A stretch of DNA of 44,607 nt from assembly GCF_913773735.1 (NCBI RefSeq), contig NZ_CAJYEB010000027.1, forward strand, positions 1-44,607, in the 5' to 3' direction. A program made the translations under genes and the position numbers. Of this stretch, positions 33,702 to 42,533 are shown in pieces. The DNA is from an uncultured Massilia sp. GTDB taxonomy: Bacteria; Pseudomonadota; Gammaproteobacteria; Burkholderiales; Burkholderiaceae_D. Numbering within the stretch: the first letter of the stretch is position 1; the number at the start of each line of letters is the position of its first letter. The notes under the pieces are model-generated. The model was not told the origin of the DNA. It saw only the letters and a program-made list of their open reading frames with translations, and searched no databases.

Positions 33702-34004
33702 GCGATCCACCCGTCGCGTTCGAGGCGCGTGGATGAAGAGGGGATGGCGCGCCGCGGCGCTGGCCTGCGTGCTGGCGACGGCCGGCCGTATCGCCACGCC
33801 GGCGGCGGCGGGTTCGTCATGCCGACGAGGATGCCCATACTTCCTCATGCGCCCCGCATTGTCTCCCTAACACATCTTGAACAGCGCCGTAGTTGCCGTC
33901 CAGAAATGAGGGATGCGTGAATTCTCGGAATCGTTATCGTTCTGAATAGTGAAATTGTTCATTGTCACAAAATGAATGACAAGATTCTGTGAGAAAATAG
34001 TGCT
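33702..34004. other. Gap before the TetR gene, possible gene remnant
   Basis: No confident gene. At 33733-33870 a 45-codon frame starts MKRGWRAAALACVLATAG and looks like a signal peptide cut short, which could be the remains of a periplasmic protein gene or chance. From about 33910 the DNA turns A/T-rich and holds the TetR promoter region and the dyad at 33958-33976. Confidence 0.4.
33958..33976. promoter_or_regulatory. Dyad in the tetR promoter region
   Basis: TTCATT (33958-33963) and AATGAA (33971-33976) are inverted arms with seven bases between, flanked by TTG and CAA further out. Set 28 bases before the TetR start in A/T-rich DNA, it fits an autoregulatory operator, as is common for this family. 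Confidence 0.45.
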
Positions 34005-34610
34005 ATGGCATCAACGAAATCCCCACCCCGGACCTACCGGGGCGTGCCCCACGACGAGCGGCGCGCACAACGACGCGGCCAGCTCATCGCTGCCGGCATT
34101 ACCGTCTATGGCGAGCGCGGTTACCGTCACGCCACCGTGAAAGCGGTGTGCGAGGCGGCGGGCCTCACCGAACGTTATTTCTACGAGTCGTTCGCGAACA
34201 GCGAGGAACTGCTGATCGCGTGCTTCCGCACGGTGACCGAGAACGTCATGGTCGAGATCCGCACGGCCGCGAGCGCGGCCGGCGCCGGCCGGCCGGACCG
34301 GGTGCGCGCGGTCCTGCGCACCTATCTCGCGGCGCTGCAGCGCGAGCCGCGCTCGGCGCGCGTGTTCCTGGTCGAGATCCGCGGCGTCAGCCGCGCCGTC
34401 GACAAGGCGCTCGACCTCGCGCTGCGCGCGATCGGCAGCGATCTGGCGCGCTTCGTCGCGCCGCCCGACGCGTCCGACGATCCCCTGCTGCAGGCAGGCG
34501 TCGTCGGCGGCGTCATCCACATCGCATTGCGCTGGATCGAGGACGGCTACCAGCCGGACATCGAGTCCGTCATCGCCAGCGCGCTGCCCCTGATGCTGGT
34601 GCGGGCCTGA
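34005..34610 (+). CDS. TetR/AcrR family transcriptional regulator
   Basis: The 201-residue protein has an N-terminal TetR DNA-binding domain: AAGITVYGERGYRHATVKAV leads into the helix-turn-helix AAGLTERYFYESFANSEELL (about 51-70), the standard signature. The C-terminal 120 residues are helical and variable, as expected for the ligand-binding domain. It is convergent with xthA (13 bases between stops), so its target is probably elsewhere or its own promoter. The ligand is unknown. Confidence 0.9.
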   Translation: MASTKSPPRTYRGVPHDERRAQRRGQLIAAGITVYGERGYRHATVKAVCEAAGLTERYFYESFANSEELLIACFRTVTENVMVEIRTAASAAGAGRPDRVRAVLRTYLAALQREPRSARVFLVEIRGVSRAVDKALDLALRAIGSDLARFVAPPDASDDPLLQAGVVGGVIHIALRWIEDGYQPDIESVIASALPLMLVRA

Positions 34611-34623
34611 GGCCGGACCCGCG

Positions 34624-35400
34624 TCAGGGCCAGTCGAACTCGACCCACGTCGGCGCGTGGTCGCTGGGCTTGTCGCGGCCACGCACGTCGCGGTCGACGC
34701 CGGCGGCCGTCAGGCGCGGCGCCAGCGCGGGGCTGAGCAGCAGGTGGTCGATGCGCAGGCCGGCGTCGCGCCCGTAGGCGTTGCGGAAGTAGTCCCAGAA
34801 CGTGTAGATCGTCCGGTCCGGATGCATGGCGCGCAGCGCGTCGGTCCAGCCCTGTTCGAGCAGGCGCTCCCAGGCCGCCCGGGTCTCCGGGCGGAACAGC
34901 GCGTCGTCGACCCAGCGCTCGGGCTTGTAGACGTCGGCGCCGGTCGGGATCACGTTGAAGTCGCCGGCGATGACGACCGGCGTGCCGGCGTCGATGAAGT
35001 CCTGGGCGCGCAGGCGCAGGCGTTCCATCCAGCGCAGCTTGTAGTCGAACTTGGGACCGGGCGCCGGATTGCCGTTCGGTAGGTACAGGCCGGCGACCAG
35101 CACGCCGTTCACCATCGCTTCGATATAGCGGCTCTGTTCGTCGGTCTGGTCGCCCGGCAGGCCGCGCTGCGTTTCCTGCGGCTCGACGCCGCGCGCCAGC
35201 AGCGCGACGCCGTTCCAGCTTTTCTGCCCGTGCCAGATGGGGCAATAGCCGGCCGCGCGGATCTCCGCTTCCGGAAACTTGTCCTGCGGCGCCTTCAGTT
35301 CCTGCAGGCAGGCGACGTCCGGCTGCGTCTCGTCCAGCCACTGGAGCAGGGCGCCCAGGCGGGCATTGATACTGTTGACGTTGAACGTGGCGATTCTCAT
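34624..35400 (-). CDS. xthA: Exodeoxyribonuclease III
   Basis: The 258-residue protein matches ExoIII over its full length: RIATFNVNSINAR at the start, LQELK with catalytic E34, YLPNGNP, the GDFNVIP motif with the catalytic Asp and Asn, RNAYGRDAGLRIDH and the final SDHAP with the catalytic Asp-His pair. It cuts apurinic/apyrimidinic sites and trims 3' ends in base-excision repair. It lies 48 bases downstream of yddG in the same direction and may be co-transcribed; its own ribosome site is weak. Confidence 0.95.
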   Translation of the reverse strand: MRIATFNVNSINARLGALLQWLDETQPDVACLQELKAPQDKFPEAEIRAAGYCPIWHGQKSWNGVALLARGVEPQETQRGLPGDQTDEQSRYIEAMVNGVLVAGLYLPNGNPAPGPKFDYKLRWMERLRLRAQDFIDAGTPVVIAGDFNVIPTGADVYKPERWVDDALFRPETRAAWERLLEQGWTDALRAMHPDRTIYTFWDYFRNAYGRDAGLRIDHLLLSPALAPRLTAAGVDRDVRGRDKPSDHAPTWVEFDWP

Positions 35401-35448
35401 GGGGCGCGGGAGTGGCGGAGGGGTTGGCGATGCGGCGATGATACCCGA

Positions 35449-36354
35449 TCAGGCGCGGCCCGCGCGCGTGGCCAGCCAGCACAGGATGGAGCCGCCGCAC
35501 ACCAGGAACGCGCCCTGCCAGAACGCCGGCGACAGGGGCGCGCGCAGCATGTACGACGCCAGCGCGGCGGACAGCACGGGAATGAAATAGGAGGCGCCGG
35601 CCAGCACCGTGACGTGGCCGCGCAGCAGGCCGACGTTCCAGGCCGCGTAGCCGAATCCCATGGCCGCGGCGGCGAGCGCCAGGTCGGCCAGGCCGCGCGG
35701 GTCGGCGTCCAGCGGCGCGCCGCCGAACGCCAGGTACTTGGCCCACAGGGCCAGCGCCGTCAGCATGAAGAACAGCGTGATGGCATTCTTGCCGCCGGCC
35801 AGCCGCGCCGTGACGGTGCAGTAGGCCGCCCAGACCAGCGTGCCGGCGAAGGACAGGCCGTAACTGAACGGATTGTCGCCCACGTTGGCCAGCAGCGCGG
35901 CGGCGTCGAATCCCCGCTCGCCGCCCAGGACCCGGCATACGCCCGCGATGGCCAGGCCCACGCCCGGTACCATCAGCCAGTTCGCCCGCTGGCCGTTGAA
36001 CAGGATGGCGCTGGCCATCGTGAAGGCCGGCCACAGGTAGTTCACCATGCCGACCTCGATCGCCTGCCGGCCGCCGTGCGCCTGGCCGATCGACAGTGCC
36101 AGGCACAGCTCGTACGCCACGAACAGCGGGCCGCCCACGGCGAGGTAGCGGCGCGGCACGTCGCGGATCCTGGTCGGGCCGACCGTGGCGAGCAGCAGCA
36201 AGGAGGCCGCGGTATACGCCAGTGCGGCGCCGCCGGTGGCGCCGTAGCGCTCGCCGACGCGGCGCAGCAGGCCGACCAGGGAACTCCAGAAGACGATGGC
36301 CAGCAAGCCGACGAGCGTCGCGCGCGAGCGGGCGCTGATGGAAGGAAGGTGCAT
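35449..36354 (-). CDS. yddG: Aromatic amino acid exporter YddG (DMT/EamA family)
   Basis: The 301-residue protein has ten hydrophobic segments of the drug/metabolite transporter superfamily. It follows YddG closely in recognisable blocks: GLLAIVFWSSLVGLLRRV at the start, QAIEVGMVNYLWP, FNGQRANWLMVPG, WAAYCTVTARLAGG, GYAAWNVGLLRGHVT and the end block FWQGAFLVCGGSILCWLATR. YddG exports phenylalanine, tyrosine, tryptophan and some toxic analogues through the inner membrane. It diverges from the GH31 gene across a 161-base gap containing two dyads. Confidence 0.88.
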   Translation of the reverse strand: MHLPSISARSRATLVGLLAIVFWSSLVGLLRRVGERYGATGGAALAYTAASLLLLATVGPTRIRDVPRRYLAVGGPLFVAYELCLALSIGQAHGGRQAIEVGMVNYLWPAFTMASAILFNGQRANWLMVPGVGLAIAGVCRVLGGERGFDAAALLANVGDNPFSYGLSFAGTLVWAAYCTVTARLAGGKNAITLFFMLTALALWAKYLAFGGAPLDADPRGLADLALAAAAMGFGYAAWNVGLLRGHVTVLAGASYFIPVLSAALASYMLRAPLSPAFWQGAFLVCGGSILCWLATRAGRA

Positions 36355-36388
36355 GGCGAGGCGGCAGGCAAGGATGGCGGTCGCCGAT

Positions 36389-36401
36389 GTAGTAAAACTA
36401 C
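36389..36401. promoter_or_regulatory. Dyad GTAGT-AAA-ACTAC, yddG side
   Basis: A perfect 5-bp-arm inverted repeat, 35 bases upstream of the yddG start. With the related GTAGTT/AACTAC dyad at 36435-36454 it makes a pair of likely operators for one regulator between divergent genes. The shape fits GntR-type sites (GT-n-AC) but the regulator is not identified. Confidence 0.5.
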
Positions 36402-36434
36402 AGCGGATTTCCGACGTTTTCGTCCATTGTACCC

Positions 36435-36454
36435 GTAGTTGGTAAATTAACTAC
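36435..36454. promoter_or_regulatory. Dyad GTAGTT-N8-AACTAC, GH31 side
   Basis: A perfect 6-bp-arm inverted repeat with eight A/T-rich bases between arms, 62 bases before the GH31 start. It shares the GTAGT half-site with the dyad at 36389-36401. TAAAAT at 36456-36461 could be a -10 element for GH31, with no good -35 at the usual distance, as in an activator-dependent promoter. Confidence 0.5.
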
Positions 36455-36515
36455 CTAAAATGGCGAAAATCTGGCATGCTCCCGGGCAAACCCGAGAACA
36501 ACCTGACGAGACACC

Positions 36516-38933
36516 ATGAAGACCACCGCCCTTGCCGGCCTGGCGCTCTGCCTGGCCGCCGCGCCCGCCGCATCCGCCCTCGCGCAGAACGCGCAGCGCC
36601 ATTACCTCGGACTCCAGCGCCTGGATGCCGGTGGCGTCGAGATCGCCACCAGCGACGGCCGCTACGTCATCAAGCCCTACGCCCGGAACATCGTCGAGAC
36701 GACCTTCGTGCCGCGCGGCGAGCAGGCCGCGGCCGGCTCGTACGCGGTGGTGCTGGCGCCGCAGGCCACGCCGTTCGACGTCCGCGACGACGGGGCGCAG
36801 GTGGTGCTGGCGACCCCCGGCATCGCCGTCACCATCGACAAGTCGCCGTTTCGCATCGCCTATGCCTACAAGGGCCGGCCGCTGGTCGCGGAGAAGGAAG
36901 GCTACGGCCACGCCGGCGAGCTGGAATCGATCGAATTCGCGCTGGCTGGCGACGAACTGCTGTACGGCGCCGGCGCACGCGCCGTGGGCGCCGACCACAT
37001 GGACCGGCGCGGCCAGCGCTACCGCCTGTACAACAAGGCGTCGTACGGCTTCGGCGCGCGCGCCGAGCAGATGGGCTACGGCATCCCGATGGCGCTGTCC
37101 TCGCGCCGCTACGCGCTGCACTTCGACAATCCGCAGGCCGGCTGGCTGGACTTCGACAGCCGCAAGGACGGCACGCTGCGCTACGAGGTGATGGGCGGCC
37201 CCAAGACCTACCAGGTGGTGGCCGGCGACGACTGGGCCGAGGTCGTGGACGGGACCACCCGCCTGACCGGGCGCCAGCCACTGCCTCCGCGCTGGGCCTT
37301 CGGCAATTTCGCCAGCCGCTTCGGCTACCATTCCGAGGCCGAGACCCGCGCCGTGGTCGACAAGTTCATCGCCGACGGCATTCCGCTGGACGCCGTGGTG
37401 CTCGACCTGTACTGGTTCGGCAAGACGGTCAAGGGCACGATGGGCAACCTGGCCTGGGACCGCGACACCTTCCCGCACGCCGAGGCCATGATGGCCGACT
37501 TCGCGAAGAAGGGCGTCAAGACGGTCGTGATCACCGAACCCTTCATCCTCACCACCTCGCAGCGCTGGCAGGAAGCGGCGCAGCAGGGCGTGCTGGCGAC
37601 CGGCAAGGACGGCAAGCCGTTCACCTACGACTTCTACTTCGGCAACACGGGCCTGGTCGACGTGTTCCAGCCGCGCGCGCGCGACTGGTTCTGGAACATC
37701 TACAAGGGCCTGAAGGCCGGCGGCGTGGCCGGCTGGTGGGGCGACCTGGGCGAGCCGGAGATGCATCCCGCCGAGGCGCAGCACGCGGCCGGCAGCGCCG
37801 ACGCGGTGCACAACGTCTACGGCCACGAGTGGGCGCGCTTGATCGCCGACGGCTACGCGCGCGACTTCCCGGCCGAGCGGCCGTTCATCCTGATGCGCTC
37901 GGGATACGCAGGGTCGCAGCGCTTCGGCATGATCCCCTGGAGCGGCGACGTCAGCCGCGGCTGGGGCGGCCTGCAGTCGCAGATGGAGATCGCGCTGCAG
38001 ATGGGGATGCAGGGCCAGGCCTACATGCACTCCGACCTGGGCGGCTTCGCCGGCCCGGTGCTGGACGACGAGCTGTACGTGCGCTGGCTGCAGTACGGCG
38101 TGTTCCAGCCGATCTTCCGCCCGCATGCCCAGGAATCGGTGCCGTCCGAGCCGGTGTTCCGCGCGCCGGCCGCGAAGGCGCTGGCACGCGCCGCGATCCG
38201 CCTGCGCTACGCGATGCTGCCGTATAACTACACCATCGCCTTCGAGAACAGCCGCAGCGGCATGCCGCTGATGCGCCCGGTGATGTTCGAGGAACCGGAC
38301 AGCGACATGGTCCCGACCGGGACGCTCTCCAGCACCTACCTGTGGGGGCCGGACTTCCTGGTGGCGCCGGTGACGGAGCCGGGCGCCACGCGCAAGGACG
38401 TGTATTTCCCGAAGCCGGGCAGCACCTGGTTCGATTTCTACACCGACGCGCCGCACCGCGGCGGCATCGTCGAGACCGTGACCCCGGTACGTGCACACAT
38501 CCCGACCTATGTGCGCGCCGGCGCCTTCGTCCCGCTGGCGGCCCCCGTGCAGACGACCCGCGACTACACGACGCGCGCGCTCGAACTGCACTACTGGCAC
38601 GACGCCGGCGTCCGCTCGGCGCAGGGGCAGCTGTACGACGACGACGGCGCGACGCCGCACGCCTACGAGGCCGGCAAGTACGAGCTGGTGCGCTTCGGCG
38701 GCACGTTCGACGGCGCGCGCCTGGCGCTTTCCCTGGCGCCCGAGACCGGCGCGGCGGCCACGCCGACGGCCCGCGACTTCGTGCTGAAGGTGCACAACGT
38801 CGCGGCGAGGCCGCGTGCCGTCGCGGCCGGCGGCAAGGCGCTGCGCTACCGCTGGGATGCGAAACGTAAATTGCTTGAAGTAAAGCTGCCGACGTTGCGC
38901 GCGGCGCCGCTGGAGGTGGCGATCACGCTCTGA
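36516..38933 (+). CDS. Secreted GH31 enzyme, alpha-glucosidase/4-alpha-glucosyltransferase type
   Basis: The 805-residue protein has a signal peptide (cleavage near ALAQ, residue 24), an N-terminal beta domain, a GH31 TIM barrel and C-terminal beta domains. The catalytic nucleophile is D410 in WWGDLGEPE and the acid/base is D478 in WSGDVSRGW. The GDLGEPE form, with Asp-Leu-Gly rather than the common Asp-Met-Asn, is shared with bacterial GH31 transglucosylases such as Cellvibrio Agd31B, so 4-alpha-glucosyl transfer between maltooligosaccharides is a good guess; an alpha-glucosidase or alpha-xylosidase is possible. It probably works in the periplasm or outside the cell. No maltodextrin transport genes lie beside it. 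Confidence 0.9.
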   Translation: MKTTALAGLALCLAAAPAASALAQNAQRHYLGLQRLDAGGVEIATSDGRYVIKPYARNIVETTFVPRGEQAAAGSYAVVLAPQATPFDVRDDGAQVVLATPGIAVTIDKSPFRIAYAYKGRPLVAEKEGYGHAGELESIEFALAGDELLYGAGARAVGADHMDRRGQRYRLYNKASYGFGARAEQMGYGIPMALSSRRYALHFDNPQAGWLDFDSRKDGTLRYEVMGGPKTYQVVAGDDWAEVVDGTTRLTGRQPLPPRWAFGNFASRFGYHSEAETRAVVDKFIADGIPLDAVVLDLYWFGKTVKGTMGNLAWDRDTFPHAEAMMADFAKKGVKTVVITEPFILTTSQRWQEAAQQGVLATGKDGKPFTYDFYFGNTGLVDVFQPRARDWFWNIYKGLKAGGVAGWWGDLGEPEMHPAEAQHAAGSADAVHNVYGHEWARLIADGYARDFPAERPFILMRSGYAGSQRFGMIPWSGDVSRGWGGLQSQMEIALQMGMQGQAYMHSDLGGFAGPVLDDELYVRWLQYGVFQPIFRPHAQESVPSEPVFRAPAAKALARAAIRLRYAMLPYNYTIAFENSRSGMPLMRPVMFEEPDSDMVPTGTLSSTYLWGPDFLVAPVTEPGATRKDVYFPKPGSTWFDFYTDAPHRGGIVETVTPVRAHIPTYVRAGAFVPLAAPVQTTRDYTTRALELHYWHDAGVRSAQGQLYDDDGATPHAYEAGKYELVRFGGTFDGARLALSLAPETGAAATPTARDFVLKVHNVAARPRAVAAGGKALRYRWDAKRKLLEVKLPTLRAAPLEVAITL

Positions 38934-39036
38934 CGGCGTTCGGGTTGCTGCGCCGCGTCAGGCGCGCTCCGGCATCCCGGCGGATTCGTTACACTGCCGT
39001 TCGGGAAAGCAGACGCGCCACGCTGGCGCAGGCACC

Positions 39037-40203
39037 ATGAAGACCCAACTGCTGCAGGACATCGACGAGAGCGGCGCCCGCGATGCGCCGCGCCAGGGGC
39101 GGGCCGCCGGCATTGCCGCCGCGCCGGCCGCCGCCGCGCCCGACGCCGCGGCCGTGGCGCCCGGGGCGCCCCTGCCGGCGGACGGCGGCGCGCTGATCGA
39201 GCGCGCCACGCGCGCGCCGCAGGCGGCCGCCGCGCCGGCGCGGGCGCGCGCCGACGACGCGCCGCGTCCGCGCGTCTGGCGGCGCCCCGCGCCGCCGACC
39301 GTGACCGCAACCTAAGCGGCGCCGCCGCCGTCCGCGACCGACGCCGCAAGCGATGGCGCGACCGGCGCAGCCGCGCCGCGCGCGCCAGCGCCTCCCCATG
39401 CCGGTGCGCCGCGCGCCGCGCCGCCGGCGCCGCGCGACCCGGCGGCCACCTCCGCGCCCACGTCCGCAACCACCCCCGCAACCACCCCCGCGCCCCCGGC
39501 CGAGGACATCCCCGCCTGGCTGGCCGAGCGCCTGCAGGAAGACGCCGAGCGCGATGCGCGGCTCGAATGGCGCAGCCTGTGGCAGCGGCGCGCCGTGACC
39601 TGGAGCCTGGGCGCGACGCTGCTGGCGGCCGTCGCCGCCGGCGGCCTCTGGCTGTACGAGGAAAGCCGGGTGGACGGCGCGCTGGTCGTGGTGGCGAACA
39701 CGACGCCGGAACCGCCGGCCGCCGTGGCCGTGCGGGAGCCGGCGCCGCCCGCCCGGGCCATCGCGCCGGTTGCGCCGGTCGCGCCGCTGGCGGCGGCCCC
39801 GCCGGCGGTGGCCGATGCCGATCCCGGCGCCGCCGCGCCCGCCGCCCCGGGCGCGGACGTCACGCCGGTGCAGGAACCCGTCGACACAGCGTCGCCGCCG
39901 GCCGCCGCAGCGGCCGTGCCGGCGGCGGCGATGGCGGCCGCTGCTGATCGCCCGGCCGGCAGGACGGCGAAGGCCACGCAGGCCGAGCGGAAGGTCGCGG
40001 GGCGCGCCGCCCGCCGCCCGCCGCCGCAGCGTACCCGGGCGGTGGCCGCGCCGACCGCCGCGTCGGCGGGATCGGCCCGCCAGCGTCGCGAGGAGACGCT
40101 GATGCAGTGCCGCGCCCACGGCTACGACCAGCGCCAGTGCGACCGGCGCGGCTGCGCGATGACGCGCTACGGCTTCGCCTGCCGCGGCCAGGCGCCTGGC
40201 TGA
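39037..40203 (+). pseudogene. Membrane protein gene split by an in-frame TAA
   Basis: One frame runs from ATG 39037 to TGA 40203 and is broken only by TAA at 39313-39315. Upstream are 92 codons (MKTQLLQDIDESG then Ala/Pro-rich); downstream the same Ala/Pro-rich linker goes on without a start codon until a conserved-looking block (EDIPAWLAERLQ), an amphipathic stretch, one transmembrane segment (GATLLAAVAAGGLWLY), a long periplasmic Ala/Pro-rich region and a C-terminal four-cysteine motif (MQCRAHGYDQRQC, GCAMTRYGFAC). The seamless composition on both sides of the stop argues for a nonsense mutation or sequencing error in a 388-residue protein. If real, the C-terminal part might start at GTG 39595. 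No family was recognised. Confidence 0.7.
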
Positions 40204-40465
40204 GCCTGGCGCCGCGTTCCCGCGTTCCCGCGTCCCTCCGGATCGCCGGCCGCCCGGAACGACGCCCTGGCGGCCAGCGGTATGGTCGTCGCCGGACGGC
40301 CCCTGGGAGGCGGCGCGGCAGCAGGCGGCCCGGCCCGACCGCCAGGACGCCACGATCGCCCGGCGCGACGGGCCGCGCCAACGGACCGGCCACGGGCTTG
40401 TCCGTGGCCCGGCCGCTCCCCGGTTGTCGACAGTGGCGGCCTGTACCCGTCTGCCGCGCAGGTTC

Positions 40466-40873
40466 CTAGTCGGTATGCGCGATGCGCAGGCCGCCCTTGC
40501 CGTCGGGGAGCCAGACCTCGGCCAGGTCCGAGCTGACCTCGAACATGCCCAGCCCGTGCGCGGCGGCCAGGCGCGCGACGGTGTCGTGCGCCGCGTCGAT
40601 GCCGTCCCAGTCGTGGAAGGTCATGTAGATCAGCGCGCCGCCGATGGTATAGTCGGTGCCGGACGCGGCTTCCTCGCCGTCGTCCGGTGCCGGCGGATAG
40701 GTCGCGGCGAGCTGCGCATGGAACGCGCGCAGGGCCGGCGTGGCGCCGGCGGCGGCCGGGTCGTCGTAGTCGTGCGCCTCGGGCCACGCCGTCTGCGCGT
40801 CGTACCAGGCGAGGAAGGCGGAGCGCTTGGCGGGCGCCAGCGCGGGGTCGAATACCATCAGGTCGTAGCTCAT
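40466..40873 (-). CDS. Hypothetical protein
   Basis: The 135-residue soluble, acidic protein starts MSYDLMVFDP, a start seen in small uncharacterised proteobacterial proteins, and is rich in Trp/Tyr (AFLAWYDAQTAWPEAHDYDD, MTFHDWDGID). No signal peptide, cysteine or metal motif is present. The size and codon use support a real gene. It diverges from arfB. The 262 bases between it and the broken gene hold no clear signal. Confidence 0.7.
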   Translation of the reverse strand: MSYDLMVFDPALAPAKRSAFLAWYDAQTAWPEAHDYDDPAAAGATPALRAFHAQLAATYPPAPDDGEEAASGTDYTIGGALIYMTFHDWDGIDAAHDTVARLAAAHGLGMFEVSSDLAEVWLPDGKGGLRIAHTD

Positions 40874-40948
40874 CGGGGCGTCAAGGTCGTTCCAGGAAGG
40901 TCAAGGCAGCATTATGCGAGAAAAGGGCAGTGCCGGACAGGGATCGCG

Positions 40949-41347
40949 ATGGCGGTAGCGCTGGTGCCGGACGAGGTCGAGTTCACCGCCATCCGCGCCC
41001 AGGGGCCGGGCGGGCAGAACGTCAACAAGGTGTCGAACGCCGTGCAGGCACGCTTCGACATCGGCGCCAGCTCGCTTCCCGGGCCGGTCAAGGAGCGCCT
41101 GCGGGCGCTGGCGGACGGCAGGATCACGCGCGACGGCGTGGTCGTGCTCAAGGCCCAGGGCTCGCGCAGCCTCGAGCGCAATCGCGAGGAGGCGCTGCGG
41201 CGCCTGCAGGAACTGGTCGACCGGGCCAGCGTGGTCGACACCGTGCGCCGGCCCACGCGGCCGACGCGTGCCGCGCAGCGGCGCCGTCTCGACGCCAAGG
41301 CGCGCAGCAGCCAGGTCAAGGCGCTGCGCGGCAGGGTGCGCGACTAG
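40949..41347 (+). CDS. arfB: Alternative ribosome-rescue factor ArfB (YaeJ)
   Basis: The 132-residue protein begins at ATG 40949, after AGGGA. It has the release-factor GGQ motif (residues 21-23) in RAQGPGGQNVNKVSNAV, and the basic C-terminal tail (RRPTRPTRAAQRRRLDAKARSSQVKALRGR) that enters the empty mRNA channel of stalled ribosomes. Lacking the codon-recognition domains of RF1/RF2, it hydrolyses peptidyl-tRNA on ribosomes stuck without a stop codon. The length is typical. It is a single gene, convergent with the esterase gene downstream. Confidence 0.95.
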   Translation: MAVALVPDEVEFTAIRAQGPGGQNVNKVSNAVQARFDIGASSLPGPVKERLRALADGRITRDGVVVLKAQGSRSLERNREEALRRLQELVDRASVVDTVRRPTRPTRAAQRRRLDAKARSSQVKALRGRVRD

Positions 41348-41390
41348 GAATCCGTCCCGGCCGGCCCGCGCGACGCGCCAGGCGTGTGCC

Positions 41391-41414
41391 GTCGCCCCGG
41401 CGCGGGCCGGGTCC
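41391..41414. repeat. Copy of the GC-rich intergenic repeat
   Basis: GTCGCCCCGGCGC followed by GGGCCGGGTCC matches the arms at 6030-6057 and 6086-6113 with few changes. It lies in the 76-base convergent gap between arfB and the esterase gene; a degenerate inverted partner is at about 41351-41372. The position suits a structure that ends transcripts from both sides. Confidence 0.6.
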
Positions 41415-41423
41415 GCCGTGCGC

Positions 41424-42461
41424 CTACTGCGCCGCGCCCAGGCGCCGCACCATCGCGACGATCGCGCGCGCCTGCGGCGCGTCGCGCGTGTGCAGCGTGG
41501 CGGCGTCGGCGTAGCCCCAGAAGTCCCAGCAGCCGCGCGGATTGGCCGGCACGTCGCTGGCATGGACCTGCGGATACAGCACGACAATGCCGTTGGCGTC
41601 GGCGAATTCGTTGTAGCCGGTGCCCTGCACGAAGCGCTGGCCGATCGCGCTCTGGCCCTGGCGGCAACCGTGCAGCGCCACGTGCACCGCGCAGCCGCCC
41701 TGCGCGCAGCGCGCCGGCACGTAGACCCAGGCGCTGGCGTCCATCGCCGTGCGCGCGCCGGCGACGAACGCGGCCTGGTCGAAGCGCAGTAGTCGTCCCG
41801 TGGGGCGGGCCGCGGGGGCGTTCGTCATGTCCGGGTAGATGTGGCGCAGCATCTCGTGCGACTGCATGAAGCCGCATTGGTTGATGTAGGGGAGCGCCGC
41901 GGCGTTGCACGGGAAATCGTCGGCCGAGTTCGTCACGATCGCGTGGCCGGCCTCGGGATGCTGCACGAAGCGCAGCTGTTCCGGCGCGACGCCGGCGCGC
42001 CGGTAGTAGCCGTCGGCGGCCGCCACCGCCGCGGGCTTGACGATGCGGTCGTTCTGGCCGGCGAACAGGTAGACGCGCTGGCGCTCCAGGTTGCGCACCG
42101 GGTCGATCCTGCCGGCGGCGGCGTCGCGCACGGCGCTCGCATAGGCGGCCGCCGGGTCCGGCGCCAGCGCCGCCGACAGCGGCGCCATGCAGTCCTGCGC
42201 CGCGGCGAGCGGCGACACGTTCGCGGGGCGGCTGCCGACGCAGTGGTAGGGGCCGGCCTCGAGGATGCCCGCGCCCATGAACGTCGCCGAATAGGCGGTC
42301 GCCAGGTCGGCGGCCAGGAAGCCGCCCGCGTCGAGGCCCGACACCGAGACCCGGGACAGGTCGGCGCGCAGCGCGGGCAGGGGTTCGGCGTCGAGGGCGG
42401 CGGCGCCGGCGGTCCCGTGCAGCAGGGCGCAGGCGAACAGGGAAATCAGCAGAGGTCTCAT
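41424..42461 (-). CDS. PHA-depolymerase-family secreted protein with Asp at the nucleophile
   Basis: The 345-residue product from ATG 42461 has a signal peptide (cleavage near TAGAA, residues 17-21) and the layout of type-2 short-chain polyhydroxyalkanoate depolymerases: VSVSGLDAGGFLAADL near 38-53, PYHCVG, a YLFAGQNDRIVK block with the usual catalytic Asp, and HPEAGHAIVTNSADDFPC with the catalytic His. The nucleophile position of the GxSxG lipase box reads G-L-D-A-G, so D44 (codon GAC) replaces serine. The rest of the fold is well kept. It may be an inactive relative, a binding protein, or a hydrolase using Asp. Extra residues to 42527 are not part of it. Confidence 0.85.
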   Translation of the reverse strand: MRPLLISLFACALLHGTAGAAALDAEPLPALRADLSRVSVSGLDAGGFLAADLATAYSATFMGAGILEAGPYHCVGSRPANVSPLAAAQDCMAPLSAALAPDPAAAYASAVRDAAAGRIDPVRNLERQRVYLFAGQNDRIVKPAAVAAADGYYRRAGVAPEQLRFVQHPEAGHAIVTNSADDFPCNAAALPYINQCGFMQSHEMLRHIYPDMTNAPAARPTGRLLRFDQAAFVAGARTAMDASAWVYVPARCAQGGCAVHVALHGCRQGQSAIGQRFVQGTGYNEFADANGIVVLYPQVHASDVPANPRGCWDFWGYADAATLHTRDAPQARAIVAMVRRLGAAQ

Positions 42462-42533
42462 GGTCGTTCCAGTCGGTCGGTATCGGCGCGGGCCGCGCAG
42501 ACTGCCTGGCATGCCCGCAGCGGGCATTATGCC

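Noticed and set aside
33733..33870. A 45-codon frame with a signal-peptide-like start
   Set aside because: Too short and without a mature domain; kept only as a possible remnant in the gap description.
39153..39290. Ala/Pro-rich tract as a short tandem repeat array
   Set aside because: The bases are irregular GCG/GCC/CCG codons without a fixed repeat unit; it is a low-complexity coding linker.
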